Of a stretch of 40,045 bases of DNA, positions 25,867 to 32,583 are shown piece after piece (the stretch's first letter is position 1; every line of letters starts with the position of its first letter). The DNA comes from Caulobacter sp. AP07. GTDB taxonomy: Bacteria; Pseudomonadota; Alphaproteobacteria; Caulobacterales; Caulobacteraceae. A program made the position numbers and the translations under genes. The stretch is taken from contig NZ_AKKF01000290.1 in NCBI RefSeq assembly GCF_000281955.1, positions 1-40,045 of the forward strand, given 5' to 3'. The notes beneath the pieces were generated by a model that worked only from the letters and a program-made list of their open reading frames with translations, did not search any database and was not told the DNA's origin.

Positions 25867-26451
25867 TCAGACCGGTTCGATGGTGATGGAGATGACGCTC
25901 GCGTAGTTGCCGGCCACCAGCAGGTCGCCAGCCCCGGTGTTGAGGCCGTAGGCCTTGACCGTCAGGTTGTTGGGGCTGTTGGCCAGGCTGGCCGACAGCG
26001 ACTGGACGGTGGCGGCGGGCAGGGCGGCGGCGGTCACGTAGGCCACCGTCTGGGTGCTGCCCGAGGACAGGGCGGCGTCGAGCGCGGCGGTGTAGTCGAT
26101 GACGCCGGTGTAGCCGGCCGGGGCCGCGGCCGACGGCGTCAGGGCCAGGCGGGTCGAGCTGATCGTCACCTTGGGCGCGGCGCTGTTGCAGTTGACCCGG
26201 AACTGGGTGGACCCGGCGGGGCTGGCGTTGGTCGAGCCCGAGAGCGTCGTGGCCAGGGTGCCGTCGGTTCCGGCCAGTTCGCCCAGCGGGATCGAGCCCG
26301 AGAAGCTGGAGCCGCTGCCGCCGGTGATGACCACGCATTTGGCCGCGACGCTGCCGGTGACGTTGACCGTGCCGGTCACCGTCTGGGCCATGACGGCCGG
26401 GGCGACGGCGAGACCCAACAGGGCGGCGCCGATCAGGATCGTCTTGTTCAT
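25867..26451 (-). CDS. Pilin-like (spore-coat-U type) subunit 2
   Basis: 194 residues from the ATG at 26451; the frame is open upstream to 26520, but the leader MNKTILIGAALLGLAVAPAVMA fixes the start and GGGAG precedes it. Mature region: TVTGTVNVTGSVAAKCVVITGGSG, FRVNCNSAAPKVTISSTRLAL, GVIDYTAALDAALSSGS, NNLTVKAYGL and a terminal YASVISITIEPV. Its Ser/Thr/Gly-rich, regular composition would suit a main shaft pilin, but expression data would be needed to say so. Confidence 0.8.
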   Translation of the reverse strand: MNKTILIGAALLGLAVAPAVMAQTVTGTVNVTGSVAAKCVVITGGSGSSFSGSIPLGELAGTDGTLATTLSGSTNASPAGSTQFRVNCNSAAPKVTISSTRLALTPSAAAPAGYTGVIDYTAALDAALSSGSTQTVAYVTAAALPAATVQSLSASLANSPNNLTVKAYGLNTGAGDLLVAGNYASVISITIEPV

Positions 26452-26572
26452 CTCATTCACTCCCAATGTTGATCCGGTCTGTCCGGTCTCTTGGTTTCTT
26501 TGCCGGGGCGGTGGCCCCATCCCCCTGAAATGCCGATCGGAACCGCCGGGGGAGCGGGGCCGGAAAGGGGCG

Positions 26573-27244
26573 TCACGGTGAGACGCTGAGCGTCACCGTG
26601 AGCGAGTCCGCATAGGCGTTGGCGGCGGTCAGGATCGCGGGGGCGGCGTAGGCGCCGCGGTGGACCCGCAGAAACGAACCGGGGGTGTCGTAGGACGAGC
26701 CGTTCAGGCGCAACCCCTGGCCGGCCGTGGCCGGTCCCTTGAAGACGCAGCCGGCGCCCGACGAGGTTTGCAGGTCGGCCGTGTCGCAGGTGCCGCTGAC
26801 CGGCGTGACCCCGGCGTCGCCCACCAGGTTCAGGTCGACGAGGTAGGGCGCCAGGTTGGTGTAGCCGACGGCGGGCGTGACGCTGGTGGCCAGCAGGCCG
26901 CCATTCTGCGAGATCACGGCGGCGCGGAACGGCACGGTGCATTCGAGCGTGAAGGGAAAGTCGGCGGAAAAGGCGTTGTTGACCTCGCCGACGTCGGTCG
27001 AACCGCTGGGCGCCAGGCCTGGGGCGAAGCCGCATCGCCCGCCCACCGACGCCGTCACGGGGATGGACAGCACGATGTTGGAGGGCGACCCGCCGGCATA
27101 GGCGGTGACCTGCGCTTGGGCGTCGTCCAGGCACATCAGGAATACAGCGCCCGCTAGAAGACAGCCACCGACGATCCAGTCCCAGCGGGACGGCTTACGT
27201 TCTGAACGGACGGCGCGCGGAACTCTCGCGTACTTCCCTGCCAT
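26573..27244 (-). CDS. Pilin-like subunit 1, first gene of the pilus operon
   Basis: 223 residues, somewhat longer than the other subunits. The N-terminus has a long basic region (MAGKYARVPRAVRSERKPSR) before a hydrophobic segment (WIVGGCLLAGAVFLMCL) and an AQA cleavage-type site. The mature part has VGGRCGFAPG and FTLECTVPF, a second cysteine pair (VSGTCDTADLQTSSGAGCVFKG), and a final YADSLTVTLSVSP strand. It opens the operon next to the divergent AT-rich promoter region; about 120 bases separate it from the next subunit gene. Extra cysteines and the leader set it apart from its neighbours. Confidence 0.75.
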   Translation of the reverse strand: MAGKYARVPRAVRSERKPSRWDWIVGGCLLAGAVFLMCLDDAQAQVTAYAGGSPSNIVLSIPVTASVGGRCGFAPGLAPSGSTDVGEVNNAFSADFPFTLECTVPFRAAVISQNGGLLATSVTPAVGYTNLAPYLVDLNLVGDAGVTPVSGTCDTADLQTSSGAGCVFKGPATAGQGLRLNGSSYDTPGSFLRVHRGAYAAPAILTAANAYADSLTVTLSVSP

Positions 27245-27592
27245 GGCCCCAGCCCTTGTTTGCTTAACAAGTTCTTAATGTCTGGGTGACGATTGCAGAG
27301 AACTTAACCGGTGAAATCCCCCAGCTTGGGTACACTTGATAGTTTCACCTGATGAGGGAATTTACCTTCATTAACAAAAGCTAGTTCGGGATTAGTAATC
27401 AAAACGACTATTTTCTAACTTTAGATGCGATCGAGTTGCACCTAACTTGCGGCAAACTGCCGCTATGGTGTTCGCGTTAATCTTAGGTTGTAGAACATTA
27501 GCCCCTAGTTGGTTTTAAATAGGGAAAGATTGGATCGAAAAAACCAGGTCCAGCTAGACGCCGGCGCCACGCCGGTCGCAGGGAGGCTCAAG
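27245..27592. promoter_or_regulatory. AT-rich divergent promoter region of pilus operon and LuxR-type regulator
   Basis: About 350 bases, markedly AT-rich. It holds repeated TTAAC/TTAACA words, GGTGAAA and TTTCACC as distant inverted arms, and a compact inverted repeat GCGGCA-AAC-TGCCGC at 27449-27463. Any promoter for the seven-subunit pilus operon must lie here. A TTG frame running through the last 80 bases is unlikely to be coding. Confidence 0.5.
27449..27463. promoter_or_regulatory. Compact inverted repeat, possible operator
   Basis: GCGGCA (27449-27454) and TGCCGC (27458-27463) flank AAC. Its position about 130 bases before the regulator start and about 205 bases before the pilus operon suits autoregulation or control of the divergent pilus genes. 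A six-base arm is weak evidence on its own. Confidence 0.3.
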
Positions 27593-28171
27593 ATGGACGG
27601 GTCGTTTTCCGCCGCGAGGATGGATGATGTCGGCGCAAGCCGTTTCTGTTTGAACGAAGACGACGTCGCTCGGGTCGTGATCGACCCGCACGGGGTGTTT
27701 CTCTGGCGCTCGCGCGCCGCCGTGGCCTTGCTGGCCGACGGAGGCCCCCTGGTCGACCGGGGCGGCAGGATCGCCGGCGCCGACCGCCGCGCTCAACAGT
27801 TCCTGATCGAGCGCCTGGCCGAAACCATCGGCGGCGAAGAGGTGTGCCAGTTCATCGACAGCGATGTGGACCGGCGCTTCCTGTTGCGCATGCGCGCCGT
27901 GAGCGAGGGCGGGACCCAGGTGGTGGTCATCACCTTCAAGGATTTCGACGCCCCCGCCCATCTCCCCAAGCTGGAGCGGCTGTTCGGCCTGAGCGCCATG
28001 GAGGCGCGGATCCTGCAGGACATCATCGAGGGCAACAGCGCCGAACGCATCGCCGACGGCAAGGGCGTCTCGATCCTGACGGTGCGCACCCACATCAAGC
28101 ATATTCACGGCAAGATGGGCGTACGCTCGAAGGAAGAGATCCTGGCGATGATCGTCAAGATCTTCGCCTGA
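27593..28171 (+). CDS. LuxR-type helix-turn-helix regulator adjacent to the pilus operon
   Basis: 192 residues from the ATG at 27593, which has GGGAGG six bases upstream; TTG codons at 27509 and 27530 extend the frame but lack equal support. The N-terminal 125 residues look like a PAS-type sensor (DDVARVVIDPHGVFLWRSRAAVALLADGGPLVDRGGRIAG). The C-terminal LuxR HTH is about 132-190 (GLSAMEARILQDIIEGNSAERIADGKGVSILTVRTHIKHIHGKMGV). Being divergent from the pilus operon, it is the best candidate for its regulator. It shares architecture and probably ancestry with the regulator at 16955-17581. Confidence 0.82.
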   Translation: MDGSFSAARMDDVGASRFCLNEDDVARVVIDPHGVFLWRSRAAVALLADGGPLVDRGGRIAGADRRAQQFLIERLAETIGGEEVCQFIDSDVDRRFLLRMRAVSEGGTQVVVITFKDFDAPAHLPKLERLFGLSAMEARILQDIIEGNSAERIADGKGVSILTVRTHIKHIHGKMGVRSKEEILAMIVKIFA

Positions 28172-28199
28172 CGCTCAGGCCCGCGCCGGGTTCAGCCCG

Positions 28200-29657
28200 T
28201 CAGGGCGCGCCGCCGCGACCAAGAAACCGGCCGGTGCGCCGGGGCGTCGGGCCGCCGTCCGTCCAGGCCAGGGCCCCGTTGACGAAGACATGCGCGATGC
28301 CCTGGGCGGCCTGGGTGGGCGCCTCATAGGTCGCGCGGTCGATGATGGTGTCGGCGTCGAACACCGTGATGTCCGCCTTCATGCCCGGCGCGATGCGTCC
28401 GCGCCCTTCCAGGCGGAAGGTCTCGGCGGCCAGGCCGGTCATCTTCCGCACCGCCGCCTCGAGGCTGATCAGTTTCAGGTCCCGCGCATAGTGGCCCAGC
28501 ACGCGCGGGAAGGCGCCCCAGAGGCGCGGGTGGGGCAGGGAGTCGTGCGGCAGGCCGTCGGACCCCACCATGCAGCAGCCGTGGCTGAGGATGGCGCGCA
28601 TGTCTTCCTCGGCCATCTGGAAGTAGCTGGCGCCGCCGGGCATCAGCCGTTCGGCGGTCTCGGCCTCGGTCAGGTCCCACTCCGAGGCGATGGACTTCAG
28701 CGTCCGGCCGGCGACCTCGGGGTGCGGCTCGGACCAGTTGATCAGGATCTCGACCTCGCCGTCAGCCAGGTCCGGCCGGATGATGGTGGAGCCCGCCGTG
28801 TAGGGATAGCAGTCCAGATAGACCGGCTGGTGGCGGCGGGTCTCGTCGATCAGGCCCAGGGTCTCGGCGGCCCGGCCCCAGTTGCGCACGCCGGCGCATT
28901 TGTGGTGCGACAGGACCAGGGGCGCGCGACCGGCCTCGGCGACGGCGAACGCCTCCTGCAGGGCCTCGATGATCCCCTCCCGCTCGTCGCGGATGTGGGC
29001 GGTGTAGACGCCGCCGGCCTTGGCCACCGTGTGGGCCAGGGCCTGCAGTTCCTCGACGTCGGCCGCCCAGGCGGGGGTGTAGAACACGCCGGAGCTGAGG
29101 CCGACGGCCCCGTGGTCGAGCGCGTCCTGGAGCAGGACGTTCATCCGCTGGCGCTCGTCCGGCGTCGCGGGGCGCTCCAGGTCGTCGAGGCAAAGGACGC
29201 GCAGGGCCGAATGGCCGACCAGCGCCGCCACATTGACGCGGGGGGCGGCGGCTTCGATGGCGCGCCGGTAGTCGCCGAAGGTCTCGTAGGCGAAGTCCTC
29301 GCGCGCGCCCAGCAGGTTGAACGGTTCGGCGACGGCGTCGTCGAAGCGCAGCAGCGGCGCGGAGATTCCGCAGTTGCCGACCACCACGGTGGTGACGCCC
29401 TGGCTGATCTTGGGGATCACGTCGGGCTGGGTGATGCAGACCAGGTCGTCATGGGTGTGGACGTCGATGAAGCCGGGGGCGACGATCAGGCCCGACACGT
29501 CGAACACGCGATCGACCTTCGCCGCGATCGACGGCCCGACGGCGACGATGGTGTCGCCGCGAATAACGACATCGGCCGCGAAGGCGGGCCCGCCGCCGCC
29601 GTCGATGACGAGGCCGCCTTTGAGAAGGATGTCCGTGGGGAGGATTTGGCTCGGCAT
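28200..29657 (-). CDS. N-acyl-D-amino-acid deacylase (D-aminoacylase)
   Basis: 485 residues from the ATG at 29657, the usual length for the family; the longer open frame has no support. An amidohydrolase-type enzyme: metal-binding H67-X-H69 in GFIDVHTHDD, then ISQGVTTVVVGNCGISA, YTAHIRDE, LSHHKCAG (metal His), and the late GSDGLPHDSLPHPRLWGAFPRVLG block diagnostic for D-aminoacylases, whose Asp is catalytic. It hydrolyses N-acyl-D-amino acids to free D-amino acids in the cytoplasm; there is no signal peptide. It is the third gene of an operon (RidA, deaminase, deacylase), starting 17 bp after the deaminase stop. The preferred D-amino acid cannot be read from sequence. Confidence 0.92.
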   Translation of the reverse strand: MPSQILPTDILLKGGLVIDGGGGPAFAADVVIRGDTIVAVGPSIAAKVDRVFDVSGLIVAPGFIDVHTHDDLVCITQPDVIPKISQGVTTVVVGNCGISAPLLRFDDAVAEPFNLLGAREDFAYETFGDYRRAIEAAAPRVNVAALVGHSALRVLCLDDLERPATPDERQRMNVLLQDALDHGAVGLSSGVFYTPAWAADVEELQALAHTVAKAGGVYTAHIRDEREGIIEALQEAFAVAEAGRAPLVLSHHKCAGVRNWGRAAETLGLIDETRRHQPVYLDCYPYTAGSTIIRPDLADGEVEILINWSEPHPEVAGRTLKSIASEWDLTEAETAERLMPGGASYFQMAEEDMRAILSHGCCMVGSDGLPHDSLPHPRLWGAFPRVLGHYARDLKLISLEAAVRKMTGLAAETFRLEGRGRIAPGMKADITVFDADTIIDRATYEAPTQAAQGIAHVFVNGALAWTDGGPTPRRTGRFLGRGGAP

Positions 29658-29674
29658 GTCGCGTGTCGGATGAC

Positions 29675-30964
29675 TCAAAAGAACGTCTTCAGCCCGCCCA
29701 CGACGGTGTAGTCGTCGTCGACTTCCATCAGCAGCGACCACTTGTCGAAGGTCGTGCAGGGGTGGGAAATCTCGAAGCCCAGCAGGTCGCCGACCGCCAG
29801 GTCCGCCCCAGGGGGAACGGACAGGAAGCCGTGCTGGTCGCTCAGCTTCTCCACGACCAGACCGTCGACCGGCCGGGGCGCGGCGTGCAGGCCCTCACGA
29901 AACCAGCGCCGGGCCATGGGCAGGTGGATGTCGTGGGAGACGTCGCGCTTGCCCATCATCACGATCGCCTGGTCGGGCTGCGGCCGCGAGATCACCCGGG
30001 TCCAGACCTCCAGCGCCGGCTGGAGCCGCGGGGGCGGTCCGGCGATGCTGCGGTCGTCCATGCGGGCCAGCAGCTCGCGATAGAAGCCGCTGTCGTGGGT
30101 GACGTAGCAGCCGCTGCGCAGGACCGGGATCGCGCCGGGGGCCCGTCCCGCCAGGGCGTGGGCCACCAGGTCGTAATAGGCCGAGCCGCCGGCGGTGAGG
30201 ATCACCTGGTTGGCGTCGGCGAACAGGCTTTCGGCCCTCAAGAGTTCATACAGCTGGAGAACCGAGCCCAGATAGGTGTCGACTTCGGTGGCGTCCTGGG
30301 CGGCCTGCTGGCTGAAGATCAGCCCTTCGTAGCCCTCGATGCCGTGCAGTTCGACGTGGGGCAGGGACCGCACGAGCTTGGCCAGGGCCAAGCCCTCCTG
30401 AAGCGTGCGCACGCCGCAACGACCATTGGTCATGCCGACCTCGATCAGCAGGCGTGCGGCCGGCGCGCCGGCCGCCCGGCCAAACCCCTCGGAGATCGCC
30501 CGCACGCCTTCGACGCCGTCGACGAGGACATAGCAGGGGCGATCGGGCGCCGTGGCCGTGAGCCGCGCCAGGCCATCGATCTCGGCGCGGCCGACCAGTT
30601 GGTTGGCCAGGATGATCCGCGGGGCGCCGAGGTCGTGGCACAGCTTCAGCTGGGTCATCGTCGCGACCGTCAGCCCCCAGGCCCCGGCGTCGAGCTGGCG
30701 CGTCAGCAGTTGCGGGCACATGGTCGTCTTGGCGTGGGGCGCCAGCTTGGCCCCGGCCCGGTCGACATAGGCCTGCATGACCGACAGGTTGTTGTCGAGC
30801 GCGGCGCGCCTCAGCAGCGCGACCGGCATGGGCAGGTCACCGCGAAGCGGGTTGAGGCCGCGTCCCGCCAGGTCGCCCACCGTCTGGATCGAGCCGTCGA
30901 GCGGGAGCCCCTTGGTTCCCGGCGCGAGCCGCAGGTCCTGGATGTCGCCGGGTCGCATCGTCAT
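29675..30964 (-). CDS. PLP-dependent D-amino-acid (D-Ser/D-Thr type) deaminase
   Basis: 429 residues. Fold-type III PLP enzyme with an alanine-racemase-like N-terminal barrel: APHAKTTM contains the likely PLP lysine (about residue 78), followed by IEVGMTNGRCGV and LTAGGSAYYD. The C-terminal D-serine-dehydratase-like domain has KLSDQHGFLSVPPGADLAVGD and SHPCTTFDKW, whose His and Cys match the zinc ligands of eukaryotic-type D-serine dehydratases. The expected reaction is D-Ser or D-Thr to pyruvate or 2-oxobutyrate plus ammonia. It is encoded 8 bp after RidA, the enzyme that removes the enamine intermediates of such reactions, which supports the assignment. Confidence 0.88.
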   Translation of the reverse strand: MTMRPGDIQDLRLAPGTKGLPLDGSIQTVGDLAGRGLNPLRGDLPMPVALLRRAALDNNLSVMQAYVDRAGAKLAPHAKTTMCPQLLTRQLDAGAWGLTVATMTQLKLCHDLGAPRIILANQLVGRAEIDGLARLTATAPDRPCYVLVDGVEGVRAISEGFGRAAGAPAARLLIEVGMTNGRCGVRTLQEGLALAKLVRSLPHVELHGIEGYEGLIFSQQAAQDATEVDTYLGSVLQLYELLRAESLFADANQVILTAGGSAYYDLVAHALAGRAPGAIPVLRSGCYVTHDSGFYRELLARMDDRSIAGPPPRLQPALEVWTRVISRPQPDQAIVMMGKRDVSHDIHLPMARRWFREGLHAAPRPVDGLVVEKLSDQHGFLSVPPGADLAVGDLLGFEISHPCTTFDKWSLLMEVDDDYTVVGGLKTFF

Positions 30965-30972
30965 CTCCGGCT

Positions 30973-31362
30973 TCAGGCGCGCGGCGCCAGCGCGATCACC
31001 TCGATCTCGACCTTGGCGTCGATCATCAGGGGCGACTGCACGCAGGCCCGCGCCGGCATGGCCGCGCCGAAATAGGTGGCATAGACGCGGTTGAAGGCGT
31101 GGAAGTCGCGGGCGTCGTCCAGCCAGACATTGGCCTTCACCACGTCCTTCAGGGTGCAGCCGGCCTTGGCCAGGATGGTGACGAGGTTCTCGATGGTCTT
31201 GTGGGTCTGGGGCACGATGCCGCCCTCGACGACCTCGCCGTTCTCGTTCATCGCCACCTGTCCCGACACGAACACGAAGCCGTTGGCGACGGTGGCCTGG
31301 CAGAAGGGCAGGGACTGGCCGCCTGTGCCGGTGCCGGCGGCCCCGATGCGTTCAATCGACAA
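30973..31362 (-). CDS. RidA-family enamine/imine deaminase
   Basis: 129 residues, standard RidA size. Conserved blocks: VANGFVFVSGQVAMNENGEVV, IVPQTHKTIENLVTILAKAGCTLKDVVKANVWLDD, FNRVYATYFG and PARACVQSPLMIDAKVEIEVIA, including the substrate-binding Arg in PARAC and the late Glu. It hydrolyses reactive 2-aminoacrylate-type intermediates. As the first gene of the operon it directly precedes a D-Ser/D-Thr deaminase that would generate them. It is transcribed divergently from the RpiR regulator. Confidence 0.93.
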   Translation of the reverse strand: MSIERIGAAGTGTGGQSLPFCQATVANGFVFVSGQVAMNENGEVVEGGIVPQTHKTIENLVTILAKAGCTLKDVVKANVWLDDARDFHAFNRVYATYFGAAMPARACVQSPLMIDAKVEIEVIALAPRA

Positions 31363-31635
31363 TGAAACCTCCTGCGTTCAACGGCTAAGCCAATGAGCGG
31401 CAAAAGCCATTGTGATTGTAGTGGTGTCAACAAAAATGGAGCGAAACAATCATTTTACGCTTCGCCAAGGCGTCAGACGCGATTGCGGTCAGACAGCGAT
31501 GTCACTATCTGTTGCCTGCCGACTGAAAAAAATCCGAAGATGTCCCGTACGCCAGGAGGATGTCGAAAGCCGATTCGCCAAGTCGAAACGGCCCTGGCCG
31601 GTGTCGGCGGGGATTCCGAGAGAAAGGATCAGGGG
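31363..31635. promoter_or_regulatory. Divergent promoter region of the D-amino-acid operon and RpiR regulator
   Basis: About 270 bases, AT-richer than its flanks near 31400-31470 (CAAAAATGGAGCGAAACAATC). It should hold the promoters of both the RidA-led operon and the regulator, and probably the regulator's operator. I could not find here the TTGAATAATATCA word seen at 35031 and 35155. An open frame starting at 31393 crosses it but lacks coding character. Confidence 0.45.
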
Positions 31636-32565
31636 ATGAGCCAGCCCGCGAAGCTGACTGACGGCGGCGATGTCCTTCCGCGGCTAAAGAGCATGATGGA
31701 GTCGATGACTCGATCAGATCTCAAGATCGCCAAGCTGATCCTGAACTCGCCCAACGAGTTCGTGCGCTCCAGCGTCCGTTCGGTCGCCACCGACCTGGGC
31801 CTCAGCGAGCCGACCGTCATGCGGTTCTGCCGGACGATCGGCTGCGAGGGCTTCAAGGACCTGAAGTTCCGACTCATCCAGGAACTGGCCCTGGCGCAGG
31901 CCATGACGGACCAGCGCGAGCGGGCCGCCCGGCCGGCCCCGGTGCTCGAGGACGTCGCGGCGGGAGACGGCCTGGTCGGCGACCGCATCTTCGACACCAT
32001 CGTCGAGGCCCTGACCCGTACGCGCGACACCCTGGTCGAGAACGACCTGCTGGCGGCGGCGGCGGCGATCGCCAAGGCCGGGCGGGTGGTCGTCTACGGG
32101 ATCGGCGGCAGTTCGGCCGCCCTGGCGACGGAGATCCACAACCGCCTGTTCCGCCTCGACGTTTCGGTCATGGTGTTCACCGACGGCTACGCGCAGCGGA
32201 TGTCGGCCTCGATCCTGTCCGAGGGCGACGTGGCGATCTTCCTGTCCTCGACCGGCCGGCCGCGAGAGCTGCAGGAAAGCATGGAGCTGGCCAAGTACTA
32301 CAAGGCCACCTGCGTCGCGATCACCGACGGCGAGTCGCCGCTCGGGCGCGACGCCGACATCTGCCTGCACGTGGGACTTTCCGCGTCGGGGGTGGAGGAA
32401 TTCCAGCCCAACCCGATGCGGTTCGCCCAGCTTTTCGTCATCGACCGGCTGGCCTATGCGGTGGCCACGCTGCTGGGCGAGCGGGCCCATCTGACGCTGC
32501 GCCGCACGCGCGGCAGCGTCGCCTGGCTGCACGGCATCGCCCCGCAGCAGCCGATCGGCGACTGA
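31636..32565 (+). CDS. MurR/RpiR-family transcriptional regulator (HTH + SIS)
   Basis: 309 residues from the ATG at 31636 with AAAGGA upstream; the frame is open from 31393, but the added N-terminus is low-quality. N-terminal HTH_6 domain about 15-85 (RSDLKIAKLILNSPNEFVRSSVRSVATDLGLSEPTVMRFCRTIGCEGFKDLKFRL as separate blocks) and SIS sugar-phosphate-type sensor domain about 150-275 (VVVYGIGGSSAALATEI, LSEGDVAIFLSSTGRPRE). It is divergent from the RidA-deaminase-deacylase operon, an arrangement common for D-amino-acid utilisation clusters, and is its likely regulator. The effector could be a sugar phosphate or another small molecule; SIS domains in this setting are not always sugar sensors. 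Confidence 0.9.
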   Translation: MSQPAKLTDGGDVLPRLKSMMESMTRSDLKIAKLILNSPNEFVRSSVRSVATDLGLSEPTVMRFCRTIGCEGFKDLKFRLIQELALAQAMTDQRERAARPAPVLEDVAAGDGLVGDRIFDTIVEALTRTRDTLVENDLLAAAAAIAKAGRVVVYGIGGSSAALATEIHNRLFRLDVSVMVFTDGYAQRMSASILSEGDVAIFLSSTGRPRELQESMELAKYYKATCVAITDGESPLGRDADICLHVGLSASGVEEFQPNPMRFAQLFVIDRLAYAVATLLGERAHLTLRRTRGSVAWLHGIAPQQPIGD

Positions 32566-32583
32566 GCGGGGCGCCGCCCCGCC

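Noticed and set aside
25280..26338. 352-codon frame spanning two pilin genes
   Set aside because: Only the part from 25843 has a signal peptide and pilin features; the rest is out of frame with the upstream pilin.
27509..27592. TTG-initiated extension of the second LuxR-type regulator
   Set aside because: The ATG at 27593 has GGGAGG at ideal spacing; the extension shows no coding character.
31393..31635. Longer N-terminus of the RpiR regulator
   Set aside because: It has no similarity to the family and crosses the AT-rich divergent promoter; the ATG at 31636 has a ribosome site and starts at the HTH domain.
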